From Setaria digitata (taxonomy: Eukaryota > Nematoda > Chromadorea > Rhabditida > Setariidae): a stretch of 64,000 bases of DNA. Below, one piece after another: positions 13,660 through 25,800 of this stretch. The stretch spans positions 1 to 64,000 of the forward strand of contig RCAB01000170.1 in NCBI GenBank assembly GCA_003640385.1, written 5' to 3'. A program made the position numbers and the translations under genes. The notes under the pieces were generated by a model, which was not told the DNA's origin, did no database searches, and saw nothing but the letters and a program-made list of their open reading frames with translations. Within the stretch, counting starts at the first letter, position 1, and the number at the start of each line of letters is the position of its first letter.

Positions 13660-15606
13660 CGAAAAAGAAGGTGCGATTTTCTTGTCAGAAATAAATCATC
13701 CGTATAAATTTTCTTCAAGAATATTTTTTTTTTTTTGAACTAAAAAAAATTTCTGCGATGTACACCTGAATATAATTAAAGGTGTCATTGCAAGAATGAC
13801 TAGATGAACAAGATGAAAGAAAGAGCGAAAGTAAAACTCGTACATTCTTTTTAGTAAATTTGAAAATTTGTGATCTTTGTTCGAGGATGACCTTTTGCCT
13901 TAGTATCATTTTATTAAAAATTAGTCTAAGGTGGAACATTTTGCTTAGTAGTAGCAAAGTGATATTTTAATTGCTTGACATCCTGAAAAATTTAATTTAA
14001 CAAATTCTTGTCACTAAAAGCATCCGGTTATAACAGATTTTTAAAAAAAATTATTAAGCAGTGGCACTAATGAATATGATTTTATTTTAAATCATATCAA
14101 AAAAAGTATCTAATTATATCAAAAAAAAAAAAGCTCGTCATTGGTAAGTTTAAAAATTTTCAATTTACTTTCATAAAGTCGATCAAATGGTGACACATAA
14201 AGAAGCTATTAAAACTATTTGAAAGAGCACCTACCGGTGTAACACAATTAAACTAAGCAGTAGGTTAAATGAAATATCACAAAGATTAACGTTGTTTAAA
14301 TTTTCTCAAAAAAAAAAAAAGAAAATTCGAATATTCAAATTACATTCTATGTGTAATTGTATTCATAGCAATTTGCAAACATTATAACTTTTAGCTAATT
14401 TCATTATTTCTGGTTTCTTCTTTTACTCAATATCTCTGATAATTTTTTTTTTTTCGAGCAGCAGAAATAATAGAAAACGATATCCGTCAAAAAAGAAAAT
14501 GGCTTTTTCCACTCAAAAAAAAAAAGGAAAGGGAAAAAATGCATTCATTACCCATTGATAAGTTCGATTATCTTATAAAACTGATAAGCTCAAAATTTTC
14601 GCATAAAATAAAAACGAAAAGGGATTTTTATTAGGCAAAAAACGGTTCAAAATTTTTGTTTACAAAAAATTATTTCGGGGTTTTCAATTTTTTTCTTTGC
14701 TTTTTTTCATTCTCACTTTTTGCCTTATATTCGTTTCCTTGACTTTCGTTTTTGAAATTATCAAACATTTTTTAACTCCTTTTCCATGCATAATTTACAA
14801 CTTGTTGTGTTGAATTATGCAGTTGAAATTTGAAAAAGAAGAAAGGAGTTTAAAAATTAAAAAGAATTTATAATTAAAGTGATATCAATAAGATATGCCT
14901 CAAATTGTTAAATGATAGCTGTCAAATTGTTAATAATCTATTTTCACCATATTCATGGAAAGATTTTGAAACATATTTTGTTCTTTCATTCCTTGTTTTT
15001 TTTTTTCATCGTTTTTTCTTCCAAATTTGTATTAATAATGATAGTGGGGATTAAAAATTCCATTAATGATCATAATTTATAACCGATTTATGAAGGCAAA
15101 TTTCTCTGAATTCCTTCTTATTGTAAACGAATTGAATCTCATCTTTTATGAGATTGATGTATTTTGCAGATTTTAATTTCAGCAATATTTCCACTTAGGC
15201 AATTTCGCCATCTGTTATTATCTGAACCAAATTTGAATTCAAATTAAGTTCTGAACAAAGAAGAAAGTCACTTTAATCATTTCTGTTTTCTATTCAGCAA
15301 AAAATGCAACTTTACAAAAATAAACTGAAATGGAAATGAGTAATTAATTAGGGATTGCACAGAGAGATTTACATGCAAATTGATTCATTAATGATGATGT
15401 ATAAGCTTTACGTGAGAAATTTCAGTGAAAAAATTACTGGAAATTATTAGTTACTTATTAATTATCAATTGATCACTACCAATTAACTATTAAACATTTC
15501 TTTTTCTTTTGTCCATTTTCTGTTTCTACATCAAATCAGACATTTATTTATCCAAGTACTATTTATCCATTATCGATATTAGTTAGTAAATTAATTATTA
15601 CTGATA

Positions 15607-15639
15607 TTTTTGGTCCATATCAGTTCGTTTTTGAAATTT
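15607..15639 (+). repeat. Direct repeat copy 1 (33 bp)
   Basis: Thirty-three bases containing GGTCCATATCAGTTCG are identical to 15864-15896. The copies lie 257 bases apart, start to start. No inverted ends or coding frame were recognised between them. Confidence 0.85.
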
Positions 15640-15863
15640 GAACAGTTAATTGTCACTGATAGCATAATATTTACTGGTATTAGTTGACTCTCTTTTATTA
15701 GATTTGGAAATGTCCTCAACATTATACATTCACACCAATTTATCATTTAGAAGCCTTGGTATCTTCAAACTTGTGCAACTGTTTCTCGAGCTAGAAGTGA
15801 ACAAACCAAATTGTTATCATTATAAAATGGGAATGAAATTTGTCAATTACAAGCATCAACTCT

Positions 15864-15896
15864 TTTTTGGTCCATATCAGTTCGTTTTTGAAATTT
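15864..15896 (+). repeat. Direct repeat copy 2 (33 bp)
   Basis: Exact second copy of 15607-15639. The pair could reflect a local duplication, or the footprint of an insertion or deletion between short repeats. Confidence 0.85.
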
Positions 15897-18800
15897 AAAC
15901 CAAAAAAAAAAAGGAAAAGGAAAAAAAAAGGATACATTTAAAATTATTGAAGCTTTTTTCATTCCTTCTCATCATGTTATATTGAAAATTCTTATTGGCC
16001 ATCATCAATCATGGATTTATATAACTCATCTTCATCCTTTTCAACCATTTGAATTTCATATTTTCTTTTTTTTTTTTTCATTTGTGAAATAAAGAAAGAA
16101 AAGAAAGAAAAATTACAAAGAAGGAGGAAATAATTTCCGAACAAATTTTCATATAAAATTGATTCGCTTCATTAAAAATTTCCACAGATTTTATGAAGTT
16201 ATTTTATTATCAAAAACTATTTGTTGGAATAATTTATGGATTTCATAGGGAAACAAAATAAAATCCCGACAAATATTATTCAAATATTACATTATCTTTA
16301 AGGAAATTTTTATGTTTTGTTTCGTTCCAAATCATATTTCGAACAATATTGAGAAAAAAAAAAAAAAAAAAGAAAAACTGTTGTGTGATTGCAATTGTTA
16401 GATTAATAGGTAAAAATCCCACTTCCTTTTATCGCCTAAAAAACTTGCACCACCTGAAAATTCTCGGGAAATTTACAAGAAAAGCTAAAAATGATATGAA
16501 ATGCAACTAGTAACCTACTTCTCGGCTTATTCGACAGGAAAATTTCAACATAAATCTTGAAAAAATAAATATTAAATTATTCAATCTTTCATTTATTGTG
16601 GCAAAATAAGAGGTAGGAAATTGAAAATCTAAAATTGTGTTACTGCACATAAATAACTGTAGATATGGCACGTAAAAGAAATCAGTTTTAATTCATTTTG
16701 TGTTAAGCGTAAATGTATAAATTATAATAATTCCAGTAATAACGACAGAAAATTAATGATTAATAATACTAATAAAATAGGCTACACTCTCGAAAAATGA
16801 CTGCTCTAAATAGGTAATACTAACTAATGATAATGAATTCAGCTATTTCATAGTAATTATTACTAATGAATGATAAAAATAATTTATATTTTCTATAAAT
16901 TTATTTTAAAACAAGAAAGTGGCTTAGCGAATCGGTGAAATTAATATTATCTTGTAATTTAATATCAGAAAATAAAAGAAAAAATGCGATTATATTCACT
17001 TTCTTTCAGTTTTTGAAATAAAAGCATACTTTTGCAAACAATGAAAAAATTCATCTCTGTAATTAATGTTTGGAGTTTTTTTCTTGATTCTAGTGCAAAT
17101 TCCATAAAATTCTTTAAAATTTTTTTTTGTCCAAACTTTATAAGCACTTTCTAACGAGAAAGCTCCCTGATCAAGTTTTGCTAAAATATAAAAAAGTAAA
17201 TTAGATGTTTAAACGAGATGTATTTACAATGGACAATTTAAAATGGTAGAAGGAGATTAGTTTCGCCGTCTAACTTTCCTTCACCAATCGATTGAAATTT
17301 GCAAATTTTGTCTGTGAAATGTGTAACTACCAATATGTAAAAGAGAAAATCAACAAGTTAATTGAATTAACTATTTTACAACTGTTGCTCAATTAACATT
17401 TAAAATAACAGGTGGATTTCACTAATGGTTAAACAGTTTTTATCACTAGGTTCGCTCAAAAGATCAACTGAACCGGAAATCCAAATTTTAAATACATTCT
17501 AAAATCCGCTAGTTTTTGTTGAAATCTCTACCAATAACTAAACTTTCGATTTTATATTAACAATAGTCGATAGGAAACGGAGGAGAGAACATTCGCAGAT
17601 GATAAAAAGCTTATCAATAGAATTTATATTCATAATAGAGAAAATTCTAATCAATTAAATCTAATAGTATCCTTTGAAATTACTATCATCCATTTATCGA
17701 AATTAAGTGATAGGGCGGAAAACTGATAATTTGTGTTACTAATATTTTGTGTAATTACAGTTACAAATGTATTTTAAAAAATGATTCATTTAAGATGCTA
17801 AATTCTTCTTTATGAGATATTTTTTATTCCAAAAACTTCATTTAGTGTGTGAGTAATCTAATTTTTCAATTTTCATTTTCAATCTTACAAAAGAAATGAT
17901 CTGTCAAACTTTTTTTTTTTTCTTTTTGTTACAATGGCAAATGCAACATTTGAAGATTTTTAACATTTTTGAAAATTTGGTAATTTTAAAGTACTGTATA
18001 CAAACAACGAAAACAATATCGCACAATGAAATTAGTGATTTTTGATTAATTAAAGTTAACACGTTTAAGAAGGTACGCTTCTTTTTTGAAAGTCACATTA
18101 CACGGTCCAACATAGCACACGTTATTCACACGTACATGTTCTGATATATTTATTGTCTAGTAAGTGTATTGGTTTTTTGAAAAACTGGACGGAGTGAATT
18201 TTTGAATCAAATTTTCAAGAAGAATTTAAATGATTGCAAGAATGGACATAAACCAAAAAAATTATATAAACTTTTTGTGAAGAAAAATGAAAGAAGACAA
18301 AATTTTCTTCCAATACTGCATTTTACTGACACTGTAATTAATCAGTAAATATTCCATCACTTGCTGATGGAAAAAGTTTGAAGTATTTGGTGAAATTTTT
18401 GATATCCTTTAATTTCACCTTTATTTGAAAAATTCCTCCAAGAAAAAAATGAAACAAAGAGTAGTAAGCAAATAAATATTAAAAAAAAAATCTATCCAGT
18501 CGTTCTTTTCATTTTGATAAATGTTAGAGAATAAATAAGAAAGTTGTTTTAATGAGAAATTAACTAAAATCGAATAGGAAAAAAAAGTAAAATTAAAGCA
18601 TTTTTCTCGTTTTATCTAATATTCTATATCCATTATAGTGAAAGGTCTCACCTTTAACCTTTCAGCTTTATAGAAGTATCAAAACCTGAAAATATAGGAG
18701 CAATGCATATTGCAATATTGTTGTAATATCAAGAAGTCATTTAACTAATAATTTAAGCATTCTTAGGAAAGCTTTCTGATGAATGTTTTCGTTTAATTTG

Positions 18801-19530
18801 TGAACAAAGAAATAAATTACTTTTAATTCTTTTTCCAAACAGTCATTTTAATCATTTCACTTAAAAAGAAAAAAAATAGAAAAAAAATGATCGTATGAAA
18901 TTCTAAGGAAATTTGCCTATGGTCTTTTCTTGGAAGCATTCTAAATAATTAAATAAAAATTTTTAAAAAAACAGGGAAAAAAAACATGAATATTTCAATA
19001 CCGATTGTTTAATTAGCAAATATTATTCATTCAAAAAAAAAAAAAATTGTAGATATAATGTACTGAAAAGACTAGCTAAAGAGTGAATTGAGTTACCTGC
19101 AAAATATAGAAATTATGTTACTAATATTATCAACATTTTTTCTTTTCATTTGAGATGAAAGCAAACAGTTTTAGATATTTTTAGGAAATTTTTCCAAAAT
19201 ATTTTAGCAGTTTGTTCGCATTATGTCTTAATCTTTAATTATATTTCATTCTAAATTTGCTCTTAATGTTTTGAAATATTACCATGCTAATTAGCAATTC
19301 ATTTGTGTGAATCTTTCATTATATCTAATTCATAATAATCGATTCTAGCTAATGAAATTTAAATACAAGCAATAAACAACATTTGGTTTATTTATTATGT
19401 ACTGTTCCTGCTGGATCTTTAGCTTAACACTTTTGAATTCTCGTCCCGGTGAAAGGTAAAGGTGAAAGATTTACGGTTCATCCTACCGTAATATTTTTAA
19501 TTTCACTTAACTCCTTATGAAATTACAATA

Positions 19531-19609
19531 TCTAGAAATATTAGAGGCATATGAAAAAAAAAAAAAAAGAAAAAGTCACATCAAGAAATATTAGAAGTAT
19601 GTGAAAAAC
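19531..19609 (+). repeat. Imperfect tandem duplication (about 50-bp period)
   Basis: The phrase AGAAATATTAGAGGCATATG at about 19534 recurs as AGAAATATTAGAAGTATGTG at about 19584, each followed by an A run. Confidence 0.7.
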
Positions 19610-22560
19610 ATTATTTCGCAAACGAGCATTTTCCGATTGAGTAAATAGTTTACGGTTGCTAATTTTTTCACTGAAAAAAAAACAAAAAAAAATTATCTTT
19701 CGAAAACTGTAAATGGTAAAATCACAATTCCAATCACAGAATCATAGCTTCTAATAGTTCAGTCTTGTAAATCATCACATCGTAAAAAGTTAAATAAATG
19801 ATTTACTTTATATTTGCCTTACATTGTACCAAACTATAATGCAATTATAATTTTATTCATGTTATACTTATTTCAAATTGTCCTTACGTCACACCTCATT
19901 TAATTAGCATTGCATTTAAATATTTAAATTGTTTTTACGTCACGGTTAGTTTTCCGATCGTTTTTTATATTAACATTTATCATTTCATTTCCTACTAGTT
20001 CAAAAGTTTCGAATGACGAATTTATATCGCACAGCTATTTTGCATCATTCGAAACATTTATTCAGTCGAATGATTTCAAATTCTTGCCTTCCTTAAATGA
20101 AATAGGTAATAGTGCTAATTGATGATGCTTAAAACTTGATATTAAATAATTAAAAAAAAAAGGAATGATTTTGTCACTGAAATGCTTTGCCTAATTAGCC
20201 TCCTTTTCTTCAAAGGTTATAAAAATGTTAAATATAACAGAATATGATAATTTATTTTTGTATTTATAAAAGTATGAAAACTTTCATTGCATATAGTTCA
20301 TGCATTAATAGTTCTAAATTATACTACACCTACTGGTACCTTGGCTGGATGAAAAACGTGAAGTAATTTAATATTCAATTAATATTTTCTCTTTTCATAT
20401 ATTAAAAATTATTCCTGATCTGACAAATTGATGCCTGCTAATATTGTGTATTTATTTTTTTAATTCTTTTAATTCTTCTTTCTTTTTGTTAAATTTTCAC
20501 TTGTAATTTACTTATCATCATTCGTATTTCTCTATTTTTAAAGAAATTGATCATTTAAAATCTCATTTCTCATTCAACTGTTCTAAGTATTTCCAATTTC
20601 CCTATTCATCAAAATATGTCAAAATATGAGTAAATTGCATTTTTCTAAATGTTTTATTAAATTTTACTTTTTTTTAAATGAAATTTTGGCTATTTTCTCG
20701 TCTTTTCCTCTTTTTATTTTTTTCTGCATGAATAAAGTTTATTTTGAAATTTGTTAATAAAACCGGCACTCTGAAAACTGAACATTCCTTCTGAATAACG
20801 ATAATCAAATCGTTTCAAATTTGATTGTGTGTTTGTTTTTCTTTTCGTCTTTTCATTTTATCAAAAAATTTGCAAAAAAAAAAAAGGCTTGTGAGATTCT
20901 GCTTGCTGGAAAAGAAGATTCAGATGGCAAATATTTTTTCTTCCTCTCTTTAAATTATCAAATTAAATTATTTGCAAAAGTATGCCATGAAAAAAAAAAA
21001 AAAAAAACGAAATTTCGCTTAATTTTATTTTTAACATTATCATCATGAACATTATCATGAACAAAATGATTATCTTTTTTGGAAATATGTTTTTAGAAAG
21101 ATACTTCTCTAAGCATTCGATTACTAATTTTTTTTTTTTTTGCATAAATTTGTTCCATACGAAAGGAACCAAATCTTCTATTATTTATTTATTCATTCGC
21201 TTTTTTTTAAAATAACATTCTTCATAGGATTTTCTCGAAAATAAAAGAGGCAAGGAAATCGATGAAATTTAAAAAAGAAAAGATTGGAAAATTTGAAATG
21301 AGAAAGAAAATCAATAAAAAAATATTTTGCTAAATAAAGGGAAATATTGCTGGGGACACTGATTATATTGAATAAGAAGTCTTCAACCATTATCTTTTCT
21401 TTTTTTTCTTAAATTTTTTGTTTTTTCTACTTCAGAATTAGACGGACGGTTTTTTTTTTTTTTTTTTTTTTTAATTTTTGAAAGAGCACAAAACATGGAT
21501 AAGAAGAAAAGAAAAATTTTCACAGATTATGGTTTCTTCTTTTCCAATTTTTTCTTTTTTTTTTTTTTTTTTTTAAGGATTACTTTTTATTCATTCTCGT
21601 CAATTCTTTTTCTCATCCGAAAAATTTTTCATCATTTTTATTTTAAAAAAGAAAAAAAAAAAGAAAAAATCTAGTTTGTTTGATTTTCTTTCGTTAGTTA
21701 GTTTATTTTTTTTCTTTCGGAATTTTGTTAAATATAATTATTTACTTTCCATTTACTAGAGAGGGCAAAAAGAGGAAAGCAATTATGAAATATTTCGAGC
21801 ACCATTCTCGTTCTCGACTACCGGTTGATTAGCGGCACATCTGTATGATCAGAAATTAACGAAAAAATGAAAGAAAGAAAAACGATCACTTTTGTTTGAT
21901 AGTTCAAAGTATTGTGCAGATACAGATATGCATAAGGAAGTAATTCTAAACGGATGTAATCTATTTGGAATGATTTCAGGATAAGGTAACCTGAAACAGT
22001 GTTATGAAACTGATAGAGTGAGCCAATTCAAGAACAACTGATGAAATCAGGATGAATATCAGCGGGCAATGGGACATTTCTGAGTGCAGATAAGTCAAAA
22101 AACTTAAGATCTGAGATTGTTGAAAGAGAACCTAGCCAGTGTATCAATTTTGTAGGCATTTTCTTTTTGTCTTAATTCGACTACATCAGTTTCCAAAGTT
22201 TAAGCTAAAAATGCCATCAAAGTGAGAATATGTTCCGGAATTTTATCTCCAGTACGAAATCACATATTGCTTTGAGATATGTACATAAAAAATCACTGTT
22301 CCGGATATTTCAAAGAGTTTCCCAACAATTTCTACGATTTTATGACACTTTAGTGAGATAAGGCCGAGATATGAGCGTGCAATTCAACGAATAAAATAAT
22401 TTGAAATTATTGATAGGAAAAAAGAAAGTTCTTCCGTGTAAATTTAGAAGTATTGAACGCATTATTTTCGAAATACATTGAATTCTTGAAACGATTGATT
22501 GATTGCTGTTGCGATCAGCAAGTAGTGAGACGGAGAAGCATTGATATGAGCCAGCTGTGT

Positions 22561-22632
22561 GTCCCGTCTTCGGATTCACCAGCCAGTCTGGAACGATTTG
22601 TCTGTCCTGTTTTCGGATTCACTGTCTAGTTT
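22561..22632 (+). repeat. Imperfect tandem duplication (43-bp period)
   Basis: A 29-base unit at 22561-22589, with core TTCGGATTCAC, is repeated with about six differences at 22604-22632, just upstream of the phosphorylase kinase gene. It is more G+C-rich than its surroundings. Confidence 0.75.
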
Positions 22633-22882
22633 ATTTAGTAGGAAAACAGTAATAAAAGATGGAAGTATTGCCGTAAAATCTATGGGTTTTTGTTATAAAT
22701 CCGATTATTTGTAAAATACGTGTTTTTTTTTTTTTTTTTTGCGTTCTCTTTCAGTGCATTCTGTCATAGAAAATTTCACATCCAATTTGATAAGCAATTA
22801 TGAAGGAGTATGGCGTATGTATTCCTTCATATTCGAAAGATTTCAGGATAGAAATTTATGCTTTCAACTTAACGGAAGAAAA

Positions 22883-22888
22883 TTTCAG
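22883..22888 (+). other. Candidate trans-splice or 5'-UTR acceptor of the PHKB gene
   Basis: TTTCAG followed by GATCAG and then the ATG at 22895. Two further TTTCAG acceptors lie upstream, ending at 22754 and 22846. The first would place an out-of-frame ATG at 22800 ahead of the gene, so the site ending at 22888 is preferred. SL addition is inferred, since no leader is encoded here. Confidence 0.55.
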
Positions 22889-22894
22889 GATCAG

Positions 22895-25800
22895 ATGCTG
22901 AGCCAGAAAAGACGACATCGAGGACGCAGTCCGAATACACGTTTGCGACGTCTGACGCAAGCTTACCTGACGCCAGTCAGTCATTTCCAACCACAAATCG
23001 TTCGTTCTGCATACGACAGAGTGGATAGCGTTTATTACTTAGGTACGGTTCATTCCAAGAAGTTTCTTCATTCAGATTCTGCTTGCTGCTGTATTATCAC
23101 AAAAACGCTGTAAAATTTAGATTTCTTCTATGTTTCATGTATGAGATCAAAGTTTTTTTGTGCCGATTGGGATAAATTTGAATCGCGTTCTGTGAAGAAA
23201 ATTTCAAAAATTTCACTTAATATTTTTATTGTATTTTTCTATTACAGTGCAAAAGCTTATATTAGAATATCAAAGTGTAACCAGTGGTTTATTTCCACGA
23301 TATTCTAAAAATCGTGAAATTGGCTTTGTCAAAGATAGTATCTATTGTGCTTTGGCATGTTGGTCTTGTTCGATCGCTTACAAGTAATTTTGTTTCATTC
23401 TTGTTGAATAGTATTTTTTTTACTGTTTACAAATGGGCAAATGAATAATGTTGAGAAATTAACAAATGATCGTGTAACGGAAAGAATAGATTAAATAATC
23501 GAAAAAAGGAACTGAAAGAATATCATGAAAATTTTACGGATTAAATATTGATGATAAATTTTCCCAAACGTTTTGTAGACGACTGGATGATGATCGGGGA
23601 CGACAAACGGAATTGAAGCAATCAGCAGTTAAAGCGATGCGAGGAATTATGTTTTGTTGGATGCAGCAGCTCGATAATGTATTTTATACGATTGATTTTA
23701 ATTTTGCCGAAATTTCCAAAAATCTGAAGCTTCTCAGGAAATTTTGATCCGTTTTGCAGTTCATTCGGTAGTTACTTTTCAGCTTAATCATTTCAAAAAA
23801 AATATTTCGCCAGAATTCGCTTTGCATGCACGTTTTGATTTGCATACAGGCATGGTTCTCGCAACACCGAACGAAAAGGTACATTCAGGAATCTTGCTTA
23901 CGTTCTAAAGATTTTCAAAACAATTCTTTGACATTTTATCTACATTAGTGTAAATTAGAATACTAAAATAAGATTTGTATTTTGTGTCAGTTGCAGAAGT
24001 GGAGTGTTTTTTTTTTCCTGTACTTTTTTCATTCCTTTTTACCTTCATTTAAATTGATCCTCAAATTGTAGAAATATGGACACTTACAAATGGATCTTAT
24101 TGCTTTGTACCTTTTGGCATTGGTCCAGATGACTGCAGCTGGTGTGCAGGTATTTCCCTAACTCTTTAAAATTCTTTTTCTATGGTTTTTTTTTTTTTTT
24201 TTTTCTTTTATATTAACAGAGCAGAGACTGAGATTATTTTGTGTTCACTCGCTTTTTTAAGCCACTGCTTAAATTGATCCATTTTTTCATCCATTTTGTA
24301 TTATTCTGTAGCAATATACAAATTGTCTTACGTCTACTTCCTTTTTTTTTTACGGGTGCTTTTGCTATATTTGAGAAAGAAAGCACTATTCAGTTACCAC
24401 TGACTGAAATGAATCGTCATAAGAAAAAATCCTTGTTTGCATTTTTTTCTTTTGAAGAACGTTGAAGATATGATCCTTCATTTCATAATTAGGTTTTTAA
24501 GTTTTTGCTGTTTCAGAATGTCCACTAACAGTTTGCAGTAGCTATCTTGAGCATTTCTGGTAATTTTTATTACCACTTAATTATGCTTTTGAAGTACTGG
24601 AAAGACTTTTAACAGGTAATTTATACACATGATGAAGTCTGTTTTGTCCAGAATCTTGTCTTTTACATCGAACGAACTTATCGCACACCAGATTTTGGCA
24701 TGTGGGAAATGGGTACGAGATACAATGTTGGTGAACGTGAGGTTCACGCAAGCAGTCTTGGCATGGTGAAGGTAAATCTTGTTATAATCATATTGATTCC
24801 TTTGTTGCAAGACGCATAAAGCTAATTTGTACAGCAGTGGTTAAAATGGAAAAATTATGTCCGGAATTATTACTGAGAACTGTGATTAAACCAACTGTTT
24901 AATGATTTGCAAGGCGTATTTGCTCCTCAACTTTCATTAGTCATGAAGTATTTATAGAGATACTCGATATTTTTATTAAATCCTGTGGTATGAAGATACC
25001 ATATATTCCTAAAAATCACATTCGCAAATTTCATGATTGCAAATACTACTCCAGGTATGTTATAAAAAATTCCTTACAGGCAGCGCTAGAAGCAATAAAT
25101 GGTTTCAATCTTTACGGAACAGCTGGAACTAGTTCATCTGTAATATATGTTGACATTGATGGACATAACAGAAATCGTACCACTTTTGAAACAATTTTAC
25201 CTAGAGAAAGCAATTCGAAGGTATGGAGATTTAATATTAGAATACAGATTCGTTCTTCATTAAAAATGGGAGGTGATTCAAGACTCTTTCAGAATACAGA
25301 TGCTGCATTACTGCTATCGATAGGGTGGCCAGCTTTTGCAACGCATGATCCTGTGCTTTATGAAAAAACATTTGACAAATGTATTCGACGTCTGGAAGGG
25401 CGATATGGGTTGAAGAGGTAGCTTAGCGTCACGTCATGGTATCCCTTTATATGCACTAATTACACGAAGCAAGATCTTTCTTATTTTACTGTTGCAAAGC
25501 AATTTCTTTTTATTCTAGATTTCTCCGCGATGGGTACCATACTGAACTTCAAGATGCTTCGAAGCAATATTACGATGAGCATGAAACATCACGTTTTCAA
25601 GATATCGAATGTCAATTCCCAGTTTTCTTTGCTTATATTGCAATTACTGGTACTTACTTTCTTAAATATTTAGCTGGAATATTTGAAACTTATGTTTGTA
25701 GCTTTTTTTATTCGTTTATACGTTACTCCTGCGTTTTTCAGCTCATCTTCGTGGAGAGCATAAATTATCTCATTCTTATTGGGAAAAAACAAAGGATGTG

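Larger units (their letters stand above)
1..22894. other. Gene-poor, A+T-rich region with homopolymer and simple repeats
   Basis: No exon chain with consistent splice phases and no recognisable protein family was found on either strand. Open frames here are short and encode mostly Phe/Leu/Ile or Lys/Glu runs that come from poly(T) and poly(A) tracts. The stretch holds dozens of homopolymers longer than 12 bases, pure purine or pyrimidine blocks, and a few local duplications listed separately. No tRNA, rRNA or spliced-leader RNA was recognised by eye. It ends abruptly at the first exon of the phosphorylase kinase gene. It could be intergenic or subtelomeric-like DNA, or a very long upstream region; the canonical nematode telomere repeat TTAGGC was not seen in tandem. 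Confidence 0.7.

Noticed and set aside
22739..22894. In-frame upstream extension of PHKB (including Met at 22817)
   Set aside because: It contains two TTTCAG acceptors and begins at a non-ATG codon. The upstream acceptor would expose an out-of-frame ATG at 22800. The start at 22895 follows a good acceptor by six bases.
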